Positions 34,532-45,239 of a stretch of DNA of 64,000 bases are shown here, piece by piece. Source of the DNA: Chrysopilus asiliformis (lineage: Eukaryota; Arthropoda; Insecta; Diptera; Rhagionidae); the NCBI GenBank assembly GCA_964034945.1, contig OZ035961.1:90993491-91057490 (forward strand), given 5' to 3'. Both the position numbers and the translations under genes were made by a program. The notes under the pieces are model-generated. The model had not been told where the DNA came from. It saw nothing but the letters and a program-made list of their open reading frames with translations, and did not search any database. Within the stretch, counting starts at the first letter, position 1. Every line of letters starts with the position of its first letter.

Positions 34532-35814
34532 GTTATTTTGATCACTTTCGAGATATTTTTACCGTTTTATAGATTTTTCCTTCTTTGTTTTTCAAAAACT
34601 GCTAAATTGTAGATAAAGTTAAGTCCAAAAAAAGCGTCGGGGGGAACAACGTCTCTAAATGTTCTTAATTTTAGTAATTTTTTTCCGCATATCCTTAAAT
34701 CAATTTTTTTGCTCTCTATTCCATATAAGAAAATCATTTGATGATCCAAAATTTGCCATTTTCCCTCCTTATTCTGTTGATGTGTTGCTGTTGCTTCCTT
34801 CAGTGGCATTCTGTTTGTTTTGTAATTTTTTTGTGTTTGCATAGGAATTTTCCACTTTGAAGTCAGTCTCATGCACTCCAACTGCAGGCAGCCAACGCGG
34901 TATTATCTGCAAAATGAGCTCTTTGCGGTGATGCGAAGTTAGGGAGAATCATAAAACCCCCTTGCTTTATTATAGCCACTTTCATTTAGTGTACTGCAGC
35001 ATCCCCTTTTTTTAACTTTTCACTTTCGACTTTTTTCAATGGAAAAGGGTGTTAATAGTAAAGAGGACTTTATAATTTCAATATTCATTGTTGACATTTA
35101 AATACCATAGAGTACTTGTCGCCAGTTAACAGAAATATGAAAGATAAACCAAAAGAAAGATTGCTCTTCATTTACTAACCATTCGTTGAAGTTTTTCAAT
35201 TAGAAGAGAAATCTACGAAGTTTCTTCTTAATTAATTTGAAACGCGCTAAATACGAAGGCGCCAAAATTGAAAACGCCTGACTATCTGCAATATCACTTT
35301 CAAATTTAATTTTTTTTTTGCAATTTTCAATTTTATTTTTACAAATTAGATTCACTTTCTTTTAAAATTTACACTTTGAATAGAAAACGTTTTAATTTCT
35401 GAATGAAATTCACTTTCACGGTAACACTTCACAGAACTTGCGAAATGACAGACGAAATTCTACGTGCAACAGTCGGCGAAGGGTTTTCTAGCTCTGCAGC
35501 TCGCGATGGTTGTGATCTTCGCGTGCGAACGGCAAATTAATAACTGAAATGGGAAAAAATACCTGAACCGTATTAAAAGTCCATCGAAAATCGCTTCAGG
35601 AAAAAGGAAAACAAGAATTTTGATTATTGCAGAATCGCAGGCGCAACTTTTTATTGAGAATTTCACCACAGTTCCAAGTGTGTCTTGGATAATGAAGGAA
35701 ATTTTCAATTGGTGTGCCTGAGATCGAGAGGGAAATTTGGTATTCACAATGAAGAAGTTATTGAGAAGTTCACAGTTTTTTTTCTGTGAATTTCTTGAAG
35801 TTTTAGAGGCCGTT
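34532..35814. other. Intergenic sequence, no recognised gene
   Basis: Minus frames at 34567..34881 and 35460..35747 show no motif. No repeat family seen. Confidence 0.4.
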
Positions 35815-36055
35815 TTTATTAGCGCTTTTTACAGGAATTCCTCCGCGAATTTTATTCATCTATTGCAGAATAAATTCACTCAGCAAGAGCTCTCTGAATT
35901 TGAATTTATTCCGCGGTTTTAAATGAAAAAATTGGAAATCTTTCAGGAATAAATTTGAAAATTATTTGTCGTGGTTAAAAAGTTAGTTCAAAAAGTTAAT
36001 TTTGTGTCGAAGAATAAAATTCGCGAAATGATGTATGAGTTGTAAATGATCCCCC
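35815..36055. repeat. Relative of the 32951 MITE, ends degraded
   Basis: GGAATTCCTCCGCGAATTTT and ATTCATCTATTGCAGAATA near the left, and TGTGTCGAAGAATAAAATTC followed by GCGAAATGATG near the right, match the interior of 32951..33213. Terminal repeats and duplication are unclear. Confidence 0.6.
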
Positions 36056-36118
36056 AACGAAGCCCTACCGAAAATATAAAAAAAAGAAAATGAATGTCCA
36101 TAAAATAAATATATCACA

Positions 36119-36240
36119 GTAGTTCTCAGAACCCTTTTCTCAGAACACCATTCTCAGAACTCCTTCTCAGAATCCCTTTCTCAGAACCCCCTTCTCAGAA
36201 TATCCTTCTCGGAACCCCCTTCTGAGAACACCCCTCCTTC
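36119..36240. repeat. Minisatellite, 14 to 16-bp unit
   Basis: Eight imperfect units of TTCTCAGAACCCCCT, ending in TCTGAGAACACCCCTCC. Confidence 0.9.
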
Positions 36241-38810
36241 ATCCCTTCGCCCTCCTCGCCCTACCACTTCCATGATTTTTAGTTGGAGATTCAGTACTGC
36301 CGTGAAACTATTCCAGACCGCCATTTGTCCGTTTTGTTGGAACAGTTCCAAAATTATTCAAGAATTTTGAAAATTTTGGTCCAGATTTAATAGTTTGAAT
36401 TATTAAAAAGAGTGGCTTCCTGCAGAATTCTTAAAAAAAATTCTGTTCCAGATTATCTAACAATTTTTGTGAGTGGATTTTCTAATTTTTCATTCCAAGA
36501 TATGGCAGTTTATTCTTCTTCGACGCTACAATCGGTTTCCGGTCTTGCCTTACCACAGCCTCTGTCGTCAGAAGTCCCGGTCTCGTGCCGATTTCCTCCG
36601 GTTTTGTATTCCAATTCTCTTCGCGTTCATTTTTATACAAACTATAAAGTCTTGTGATTATTGAGAAAGGTTCAACATATGAAGATAAACTTCTTGTAGC
36701 AAAAAATGGACAATTTTCTTTGACTTTTTTTTTGATCAAAGCAAAATAATTAGCTATGTTTGAATGGTAAATCGAAAGCCTGTCATTCAGGTATACAAGA
36801 AAAAAGTTTAATTGAAAAAAGCGGAGGTGGAGCGGAATTAGCACGCCTAAATGAACTGAAATTTAAAATACCGTACCTACTTAATTTGGTAGACCATAAC
36901 ACGGTAGATCGATACATGATAGAATATTTGTATCTATTCCCGCGTATATTTAACAAGAGATCGGATCGCGGTCTTACGCACTATAATCCTTAATGTTCAA
37001 CGTCATTCGAACCGGTGCCTATCAAGATTTCACGCAGATATCTCGATAATCCCATCAGACCATGGAATTATAGGCGAACAAGAGAATCTCCTACACACAG
37101 TTTAGTATCGTCTTATGTTCAAGATTCCTTCGGTTCGTCCCCTCTTTCATCCACCCCTTCAAGACGAAAATTTACACAAGACTGTCACAGTCAATCATTC
37201 GGGGATTAAGACGATCATGGACTCAATTACAAATACAACATCTATGCCTGTCGATTCGATCCAGAGAAACCAGAGTTTTTTTTTATTATTTTGTTTCAAA
37301 AATAAAAAGCATTTTGACATGAGCAGAATTGACGTATTCCAGAGGTCCATGTTTTCCGTGTTTGTTCAATCAAAGTTCATTTGTCGCATTTAATCGGCAG
37401 ATAGTAATGGAAAAAAATGCTTCATTAAATTAATTTAATCTGAGAGTTACAAAAGAAAAAAATCTTCGTAGTTCAATTAACAACATTTCCCAGAAATTCC
37501 ATTGAAGTCACTGGAATGATGGCGATTTTATAATAATTCTTTCGAATTGTTAGTAGAATTTTGAGGCGATCCACCAGTTCAGGGAAATCGTCAAATTGTG
37601 GTGCATGGAGGCGAATGTTGTTCGTGCATTCGCCAATTAATCATTTGGAATTTATGTTTAGGGGATTAGCAACAAAAGCAACAAAAATATCCATAATAGC
37701 AATAAAACTAGCATAAAATTCCGACGATAACATCTGGTAGGGGCTATGGGGGAAATCAAGTTTAGGTGGAGTTTTGCAGGCGCACGGTCACCACCGCCAC
37801 CCAATAGTTGCATAAAATCAAATAAATATCTCCCCTTGCAGACATCCCCCCTACCCCATATCAGTCAGGTCCGAGCATAAAAGTCACTTGGCAGCATAAA
37901 AGTGCAATGACATGAACATGCAACGAATGATTGATGTCTAAGCCATGCCACCAGAAGCGAATTTATTGAGACTTTAAAAAAAAAAAAATTCCTCGCCATC
38001 TGTAGAACGAAGGGGTGAGGTGAAGAGGTAAGTCCAAGGAATGGGTATAACAATTCGATTTATCTCGAGTTAATACGAGTATGTTTTAGAAATTCTCCCT
38101 TCGAATTCAACATGAATAAATTGATCAAACATGGACACACAAATGTGTATGTACTTTTCAAGCAATTGAACTTCATTTATTTGCCAATTGCGAAAATTTC
38201 CTAGTCCCTAAATGAAAGGCAATTGAACTTTAAAATTGGATGGGTGATTTGAGATAAATTGGAGCAGAGGGGATTTTTCAATTAATATAAGTTGCGAAAA
38301 GGGCTTTTAATCCTTGGTTATATTTTTATAATTATTGTATTACGAATCTTTCCACGGAAAATATGCAATTTATTCCCCGAACCCCTCCAATTTGGCTAGA
38401 ATTACCAAATTTGAAGAACTCGATGCAAAAACCGGTTATGTCCACTTTTTGAAATTTTTTAGGAGAGACAAAAAACATATTAGTGTGATATACGATAAAG
38501 TTTACCACCATTTTCAGTTGTCTCCTTTTCTTTGATATCTTTTTCCACAGTCTTCTAACAAGTCCGAAGTTTGCAGTCAAATGTGCGGATTCGTTTGTTC
38601 TTGCATTTGGTATCAATAACTCATTTTCGTCAAAAAGTGGAGATGACCGCTTTTTGCACAGATGTCTTCAATTGTTTATTGCACATTAAAATTATGGTAA
38701 ATTAATAGTTTTTTGCTGATTTTTCTGGATAGTGATTTTTACCACTTACTTTTTCAGGATACGAAAAAAATTCGTTGCTGAATTTTCAAAAAAGCATGGA
38801 AATTGGGTTT
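36241..38810. other. Intergenic sequence, no recognised gene
   Basis: Several short frames on both strands (36412..36664, 36760..36993, 37015..37393, 38332..38616). None has a recognisable motif or convincing splice sites. Confidence 0.4.
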
Positions 38811-39060
38811 GTATCCGGGGCACCAATCATGTATTCCGACGTGTCTCTGTCTTTCGACTTCGACGCAGCTTTTAACTCTTGACTTCGCTATATCAGCAGG
38901 TTCAAATTTCCTGGAATGACAGTCAGAATCACCTTTCGATTCATAGTGACGATTCCGCGAAATTTCAAGCTGCAGATCTGGCGAAGTCAAGAGTTAAAAG
39001 CTGCGTCGAAGTCGAAAAACAGAGACGCGTCGGAATACATGATTGGTGCCCAGATCCTAC
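38811..39060. mobile_element. Foldback element, arms of about 110 bp
   Basis: The left arm from GTATCCGGGGCACCAATCAT pairs with the right arm ending GATTGGTGCCCAGATCCTAC. The match is near perfect over GACGCAGCTTTTAACTCTTG and continues more weakly to a short centre near 38930. The symmetry is over the whole length, as in a MITE or an inverted duplication. Confidence 0.85.
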
Positions 39061-39067
39061 GTAAGGT

Positions 39068-39517
39068 AAATAAAAATTACTTTTTTCAGCATTTTTCTTT
39101 TTTGTATGTTTAGAGTTCAACAAAAATTGCGCCGCAGGCGAAATTTTATAGAGAAAAATATGTGCAGAAATCAAAAATATTATAATAAAATGCGCCACAG
39201 GAGTTTTTTTAAAATCACGATGGATGTAGAAACTTATCCGAGGATGCGTCGGGACACTCCCGGATTTAGGCATGATGCCCTGAATTTTTATCCCGAATTA
39301 TTTTATTTAGTATTAAAAAAATAAATTTTTGACCGTGGCGCAAATTATCCATAAGTTTCTACCTCCATTGTGATTTCATCTTAAAAAAATCGCATGCGGC
39401 GCATTTTGTTACAATATTTTTGATTCCTGAATATATTTTTCTCTAAAAAACCAATTTCTATTGAACTCTAAATAAACAGAAAAAGAAAAATGCCGAAAAA
39501 AGTAACAGAAAAATTCA
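39068..39517. repeat. Repeat R2, inverted pair of fragments
   Basis: Arms 39068..39242 and 39346..39517 are inverted copies (ATTGCGCCGCAGGCGAAATT; AAAATGCGCCACAGG against CGCATGCGGCGCATTTTG), differing at roughly a fifth of positions by eye. They enclose about 100 bp with GACACTCCCGGATTTAGGCA. Confidence 0.75.
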
Positions 39518-39522
39518 TTTCT

Positions 39523-39789
39523 TTAACCCTCATACTGTCCTCGGGTCATTTCTGACCCAAATTCGATTTTAATTAAAAGTATCTTCTCAACTACATGAAC
39601 AATGTTTGTATGGTGTAGGCTCTGTGAACAAATTTCTTTTGAATACCGAAAACAATAATCTATTTGTTCATATTTTAATCCATTGAAGAGCAGTGTAGTC
39701 TTCATGGGTCATAAATGGGTCATAATGGGTCATTCTTGACCCACGAAGACATCATACGTTATTTTTCATAAGGACAGTATGAGGGTTAA
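39523..39789. mobile_element. TTAA-bounded MITE, piggyBac-like, family P2
   Basis: Left TTAACCCTCATACTGTCC, right GGACAGTATGAGGGTTAA, TTAA at both edges. The interior repeats GGGTCATTTCTGACCC and several ATGGGTCAT words. Confidence 0.88.
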
Positions 39790-39946
39790 GATAGTTTTTC
39801 CGCGGGTGCTGCTTAATTTGTTTCGGGCTTTTTTTCATATTTCCAGCGAGAGCTTAGGGGAAGATGCTTTAATGCCGAAGTACAGCTCAGATTTATTTCA
39901 AGGTATTAAAAATTTCCCCTTTCACACCCCCCCCCCTTACCTGTCA
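39790..39946. other. Short spacer with poly-C run, probable R2 end
   Basis: A CACCCCCCCCCCTTACC tract is the R2-type C-tract; the R2 piece resumes as CATATGGTCACCCTACC near 40218 after the 39947 element. Confidence 0.45.
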
Positions 39947-40192
39947 TCCCAAGAAACAATTTGTAATCGTGGTTACAAAAAAAACCTTCAATTTAGGTTA
40001 CATTTTGGTTACATTTTAGATGGTTTCCGAATAAATCCGCCAAAAACGGTTATTTTGAAACCAGGTTCTAAATAGGGTTTCTGAAACGTTTCTGAAAGGT
40101 TACAGAAACCAAATGTGAAGCTTTTGAGTTTTGTTACCATGGTTTCAAATACGTTTCTTAACCGGAATGTAACCTCAAATTGTTACTTGGGA
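39947..40192. mobile_element. MITE with GGTTAC/GGTTTC-filled interior
   Basis: Left end TCCCAAGAAACAATTTGTAA, right end inverted (TCCCAAGTAACAATTTGAGG). The interior alternates GGTTACATTTTGGTTACATT, GGTTTCTGAAACGTTTCTGA and their complements. Target duplication is not certain (AT on both sides). Confidence 0.8.
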
Positions 40193-40324
40193 TATGTCTC
40201 GGATTCGAACAAAACACATATGGTCACCCTACCTAACCGGAATATTTCGGTGCATTGGTATTGTGCCTACTGAGAGTTACAAATTGAATATATGTTCAAA
40301 ATCATTCGCAAGGTCAAATGGATA

Positions 40325-40574
40325 TTAACGCTCTAACTGCCACGACAGTTTTAAGCCTTTTTCGAATATTTAGTTGTCAGTCAAAAAGGATGGCCTAAGA
40401 GAAAAAAAAATTGAAACAAAATTATACCTAAATGTTATTTTATTACCATAAAATGTGTGCAACTACAAAAAATCGTTACGGTTGCAGCGAACACTTTAAT
40501 AATTTTCATTGTTTCACTGCACACAACAGTTAGGTGTCAGGTCTTTTTGACTGACGTGGCAGTTAGAGTGTTAA
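40325..40574. mobile_element. TTAA-bounded MITE, piggyBac-like, family P1 copy b
   Basis: TTAACGCTCTAACTGCCACG and CGTGGCAGTTAGAGTGTTAA form about 20-bp terminal repeats with TTAA at both edges. It also contains TCAGTCAAAAAGG and its inverted TTTTTGACTGA next to the ends. It is the more complete of the two P1 copies. Confidence 0.9.
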
Positions 40575-40639
40575 AGCTAAAAATGTTGAAAAAAGTTTGA
40601 AATTCAATTTTCAAAATACATATCCTTCGATTTGTGACA

Positions 40640-41400
40640 TTTTTGGCTTAAATGAAAGATAAAGTCTGAAATTATAACATACTAAAATATCTGTACAGCA
40701 CACGATTTTCTTCTGCAATATTTAAAGTTTGGAAAAAAATTTGTTAAATTTTTTTTTCTGAAATATCTCAAGAATTGTTTGAGACACAAAAAAATCGTTC
40801 TAACAAAAGATATACGAAATTTAATTTGCTTTAAATTTTGTTATGACCAATTTTTCTCTAAAGCGCATAGTTTTTGATAAATTTTGAAAAAAGTTCTATT
40901 TAAAAAAAATGGTATCGGGGGTACCGGTTATAGTTAACGGTACTTTTCCAAAAATTGTTAGACATTTTTGGTATACGATTTTGGTATAACCAATCCAAAA
41001 AAAATTTCAAATCGCTAGCTCAACACGTTCTCGAGTTTTATAAGATACAGTAATCCCTTCAACTGCGCGGTGTCTACCTGCGCGGTGTCTACCTGTGCGG
41101 TTTCGCAACTACGCGGTTAAGTTTTTAATACCAAAAATTCGAAATGCGCGGTAAAAATTTCGCAGCTGCGCGGTTTTTTTAATAATTTTCGTTTAAAAAA
41201 ACATGTTCCTAACCCCAAAATTTCATACAAAGTAGGGTTCACAGTACGCGGTTTCGGTTTGCGCGCTCTTTTTGTGGAATGTATCTACCGTGCAGTTGGA
41301 GGGATTACTGTACGTACAAATGATAGGAAGACAGACGGGCAAATCGAAAGACAAATGCACGGACATCCTTATCATTGTTAGTCATTTGGATAAGTCCTTA
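40640..41400 (-). repeat. Interspersed repeat R3, copy 3, reversed and interrupted
   Basis: ATTTTTCTCTAAAGCGCATA, GGTTATAGTTAACGGTACTT, CGCTAGCTCAACACG and TTTTATAAGA, then the 41048..41310 insertion, then CGTACAAATGATAGG and a short AAGACAGACGGGCAAATCGA tract. The order is that of 49215..50700 reversed; the GACA tract here is only about 40 bp. Confidence 0.75.
41048..41310. mobile_element. pogo/Tigger-like MITE, TA-flanked, nested in R3
   Basis: It begins CAGTAATCCCTTCAACTGCG and ends with inverted GCAGTTGGAGGGATTACTG; TA on both sides. The interior is full of GCGCGGT or CGCGGTT words (at least eight). No transposase frame. Confidence 0.9.
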
Positions 41401-43490
41401 AATGTCCAACGTTCCAACCTGCTTCCTCCGCTTAAAAATTTATGAAATATAATACAGACACAGAATTTTAGAATCTGTTTGGGCTACGATTTTATAAAAC
41501 TTTCTCCTAGACTGAAATTCGATTGACGTGCTTTAACTCCTGAAAATTATTTTCAAATGCTTTTTTTCGCAATAATCGGATTATTTTAAATTAAATTTCC
41601 ACATCCGACACGTCATCGCCCGGCCTTTTCACAGTTGACTATATTTTGTCACAACATTTTGAAAAAAACCTCTTGTTTAAAAAAACACACCTTCGCAAAC
41701 CAGTGAAAACTTTGTGGAAAAAATCTTTCTAGCTCACAATCGATCAAATCAAATCCCTCCGACTATTGATTTCACTTTCGTAACTCCAGAATTTGCTAAA
41801 ATTAGCCAAGGAATCACTAATAAATATGTGTAATTAGGCAATAACATAGAATTCTTTATTGAAAATGTCTTCGAAAATTGCGTCTTAATGTATAACCATC
41901 GTCAATCATATCCGCGCCTTCTATTAACGTCAAAGAAAACCAGCCACTCATTTGTTATCGACATCTTAACGCCTCCTCAAATGACTTCTTTAACATCAAC
42001 GCTTTTTCGGCTTTTCCGAAAATCACCGCCAACTTGCCTGCCATTACTCAACTACGAAAAGAATTTCCTTCCACCACTTTAGAAGTTTCTTATAATGAGC
42101 TCAATAAACTTCGCAACCTTTCAAAGGTTAACTGAGTCAACTACAGCCCCTCGAGGAAATTTGGAAATTCAAAAGAAAAACCAACTCCTTTTCGAAAGAA
42201 AGTGAAAATGAAAAGTTGATGGCAAAAACAAACACACAGAATATTGGGACCAATGGAAAAATGCACCTTGACACGAGAATTCTACATGCTCGAGAGCATA
42301 ATTCACTTCTCAACAAAAGGTCTACCCATTCGAGATGATTAACGTTCCAGGAACATGGAAGAACTGTCGAGAATATGTAGGCCAAAAAAAAATTACCCCG
42401 AAAAACAAAGAAACACCGCGAAAAATAAACACAGAAAAATCTACCAAATTGAAGAACATAAGGCGAAAAACATCCTCCATGCCACAACGCGTGTATAGAG
42501 AATTTCGCGGGCAGGAGCGATATTAAGAATTATGCAATCAAGTCACACATGTATCGTAACTCAAGACAAAAACCACCCCGTCTGCTTTTCGGTTGCCCAA
42601 AATTCAGGAACTATGGAAAGCCATCCTTTACCTAAAATTCTCATCGCCCTTCGTCACCATTAAGCATGCAGCATACAAACAGAAAACGGAGAGTCCTGCG
42701 AACAATATTTAAATATCAGAAATTTATGGATGAAAGGTTTTCGGTGGCTGCTGATTGCCCCTTGACATGGTTCGGTTTTGGCTCTTTTGGGTGTTCACTC
42801 CGTTGTGTCGATGCTTGTGGGGGGAGGGTTTCGAACATACTGCAAAAAAGGTAAATGTGGAACGACGCGTCCGGAAGATTGAAGACTTGGTGTCCCGTAG
42901 GTTGATTTCTTTTAAGTGGCCATTAGGGGGTCATTTCATTTATTTGGGGACCGTAAAATATCAATAAAGTGGTGTCCCGAAAAAACCTCTCGTCGTCCGA
43001 TGGTTTTTTTTTTATCAAGGTGGCCGAATGCAGCCGTTAAAATGAAATTTTTATTTTTATGGATTTGTAATGATGGCTAATGGATTTTCGAGGGAACCCT
43101 TATTTCGATAGCGGTTTGGGGAGTTGATTTTGAACATGTGTGGTTCCAAAGGAATGCAATTCCATTTAGGGGGTAACAAATTTAGGTCTAGCTCGAAAAA
43201 ATTGGTCAGAATAAAATAAATCAAAGATTTTGAAAGTGTTAGGTTTGAAATTTAATTTAATTGACTCATTGTAGCAGATAATGATTTTAAATTATGTGAA
43301 TGAAGTAATTTTTTGCATAATAAGCAACCGGATAGCGAAAACCGGATCAAAATCGGTTCAGCGGTTTAACAGATTCAAGGAAACTGGTTTGAAAAGGGTG
43401 TGGGGGGGGGGGGGCGAGATTTTAAATCGAAAATCACCTAACTAATTTTGATGAAATTTTGACTTATGTTTTGTAAAAGATGGGCCCTAA
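41401..43490. other. Intergenic sequence, no recognised gene
   Basis: Frames at 41888..42082, 42137..42487, 42335..42526 and 42666..42967 carry no motif. A poly-G run lies near 43401..43412. Confidence 0.4.
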
Positions 43491-43798
43491 TGGTGCCGCT
43501 CCACATGAGAGTAAATACGCGAGTAACTCTCAAAAACTCTCGAGAGTTAATTTCGGCGATTTTTCTCTTTTCAAGACCAATAGCGAAATTCAAACGCCGT
43601 TCGTATCTGGCGAGCAACTCCCCGAGAGTTCAGTGGGTGCGTGTCGACTAGAGAGTAGAATCACTTTTGACAGCTCGCAGAAACTAACTCGCGAGTTTTT
43701 GCGAGTTTCTGCGAGCGACTCTCAGAGACGTGTCCATTTGCGAGTAGCTGCTATCGAGAGGTTCTCGCCGGCATTAACTCTCATGTGGAGCGGCACCT
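43491..43798. mobile_element. PIF/Harbinger-like MITE filled with CTCTCGAGAG motifs
   Basis: GGTGCCGCTCCACATGAGAG at 43492 and its exact inverse ending at 43797; TAA outside on both sides (43488..43490, 43799..43801). The interior has AACTCTCGAGAGTT-like and ACTCGCGAGTTTTTGCGAGT words throughout. The 125-codon frame inside is a by-product. Confidence 0.9.
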
Positions 43799-44119
43799 TA
43801 ACCCTTTCACTCGGCGCGTACACAATTGTGTACATGATATTTAACTCGTATTTCTAAGAGAATTAGAAGGAAGAGGGACAATGATTGACAATTTATGTAC
43901 ACAAATGAGTACATAATCAAAAAGAGACTTCTAAAAAGATATTTAAATTTTTTAAATTTTGAAATATATTTTGTTGCTATATATTATTATTGAAAAAAGC
44001 AAAAAAAAAATTTTGTTGTTTTTTTTGAATAATAATATATATTTTTATATATTATTATTGAAAAAAGCAACAACATATTTTTTTTGCTATTAGAAATAAA
44101 TGCCGAGTGAAAGGGTTAA
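43798..44119. mobile_element. TTAA-bounded MITE, piggyBac-like, family P3
   Basis: TTAACCCTTTCACTCGGCG and inverted GCCGAGTGAAAGGGTTAA, TTAA at both edges. CCCTTT-type ends are usual for piggyBac. The interior has GTACACAATTGTGTAC, TGTACACAAATGAGTAC and a duplicated TATATTATTATTGAAAAAAG. It abuts the 43491 element, sharing the TTAA/TAA. Confidence 0.9.
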
Positions 44120-44224
44120 AGGAGTTTTCCAGACTCAAAAGGGTTTCGCCCTCTTTATTTGGTACATCTAGGGTAACCATATTTTTTTTTGTCTGAATAA
44201 GCGACATATTATCGGCGGAGACCG

Positions 44225-45234
44225 TGCACAGAAAATAAAATGTATGTAAATATTACGAAAACGTTTGTTAATATAACGAAACCATTTGTCCCCCATGGGC
44301 CGACAACATATTTTGTTAATGGTACGATGTCAATTTTGTTAAGTTTTTGTATTTTTGTATTTCGTTTTCGCAAATATTTTGTAAATATTACAAATATTTT
44401 GTAAATATTACAAATATTTTGTAAATATTACAAAAACAAATCTCTCTTGTTGATATGGAATCTCTTTCTGTTTCTTGCTTAGTGTGTGTTCATAGAATTT
44501 ATGCAACTAACGATATGCAACTAACGAGCGGAAATTGTTTTAGTGTGATGACTTCAAAAATTAAGAGATGCGTGTTTGTTTCTGATAGTTTCTATATTGA
44601 ATATTCGTATGGAGGAAATGTTTTATGACGGCCAATATGATGCGAAATGAAAATAATTTATTTTGAATGATTTTTCTTACAAAAACTTCGAACGAATGAA
44701 TTCTTTCGGCGAATGTTGTTGTGTTTCCTCGAAAAAATACTATTCCCGTTTAGTATTTTTCGAAAATGGGAAAAAATTATCGAAATCTGAAAAAAATGGG
44801 CATAAAAAATATTTCAAAAAAGCATTTCAACTAATGTCTAAACTAAGAAATGCTTTCCCAAAACTGATTTTTTGCATCAGTTTTATGAAAAATTATTGGA
44901 ATCGCTTTAAAATCGAGTTTTTAGAACTGACGAATCGACTAACAAAATTACCTGCTGCAAGCATCCAAACATTAACAGCAGGGAATTGGATGCTTACAGC
45001 GGCTAATGAGACCACTAATAGAAAAGCTTGTGTATCGTAATGACGCCATGATGCAAATCAGATTTGACAAAATGTACTTCGTAATATTAACAAATTTTAG
45101 TAACTATACGAAAAAATATTCGTTAATTTTTTCGTAGTATATACAAAACTTCAGTAATATTTACGAATTTTTTTTTGTTAGGCTTAACAAAACCCATTTT
45201 GTAAATAATACGACATTATTTTTTTCTGTGTGCA
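44225..45234. mobile_element. About 1.0-kb inverted-repeat element with AAATATTACAAA subterminal motifs
   Basis: Ends TGCACAGAAAATAAAATGTA and, inverted, TGCACACAGAAAAAAATAAT. Subterminal regions on both sides are rich in GTAAATATTACGAAAA-like words, including a 20-bp tandem unit CAAATATTTTGTAAATATTA at 44371..44436 (just over three copies). An open frame lies at 44663..45040. Confidence 0.75.
44663..45040 (+). CDS. 125-codon open frame inside the 1.0-kb element, unrecognised
   Basis: Frame of lysine-, asparagine- and phenylalanine-rich composition (KSEKNGHKKYFKKAF, RNAFPKLIFCISFMKNYW). It sits centrally in 44225..45234, where a transposase fragment could be expected, but no catalytic motif or DNA-binding domain can be recognised and it is too short for a transposase. 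The listed first codon is TTG; internal ATGs follow. It may be chance in AT-rich DNA or a captured fragment. Confidence 0.2.
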   Translation: MNDFSYKNFERMNSFGECCCVSSKKYYSRLVFFENGKKLSKSEKNGHKKYFKKAFQLMSKLRNAFPKLIFCISFMKNYWNRFKIEFLELTNRLTKLPAASIQTLTAGNWMLTAANETTNRKACVS

Positions 45235-45239
45235 AGTTG

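Noticed and set aside
42137..42526. 116-codon minus frame with hydrophobic, Phe-rich text and an opposing plus frame
   Set aside because: Composition follows AT-rich DNA, no Met-context, splice or domain support.
43480..43857. 125-codon plus-strand frame
   Set aside because: Almost all of it lies within the MITE 43491..43798 and it crosses its boundary into the next element.
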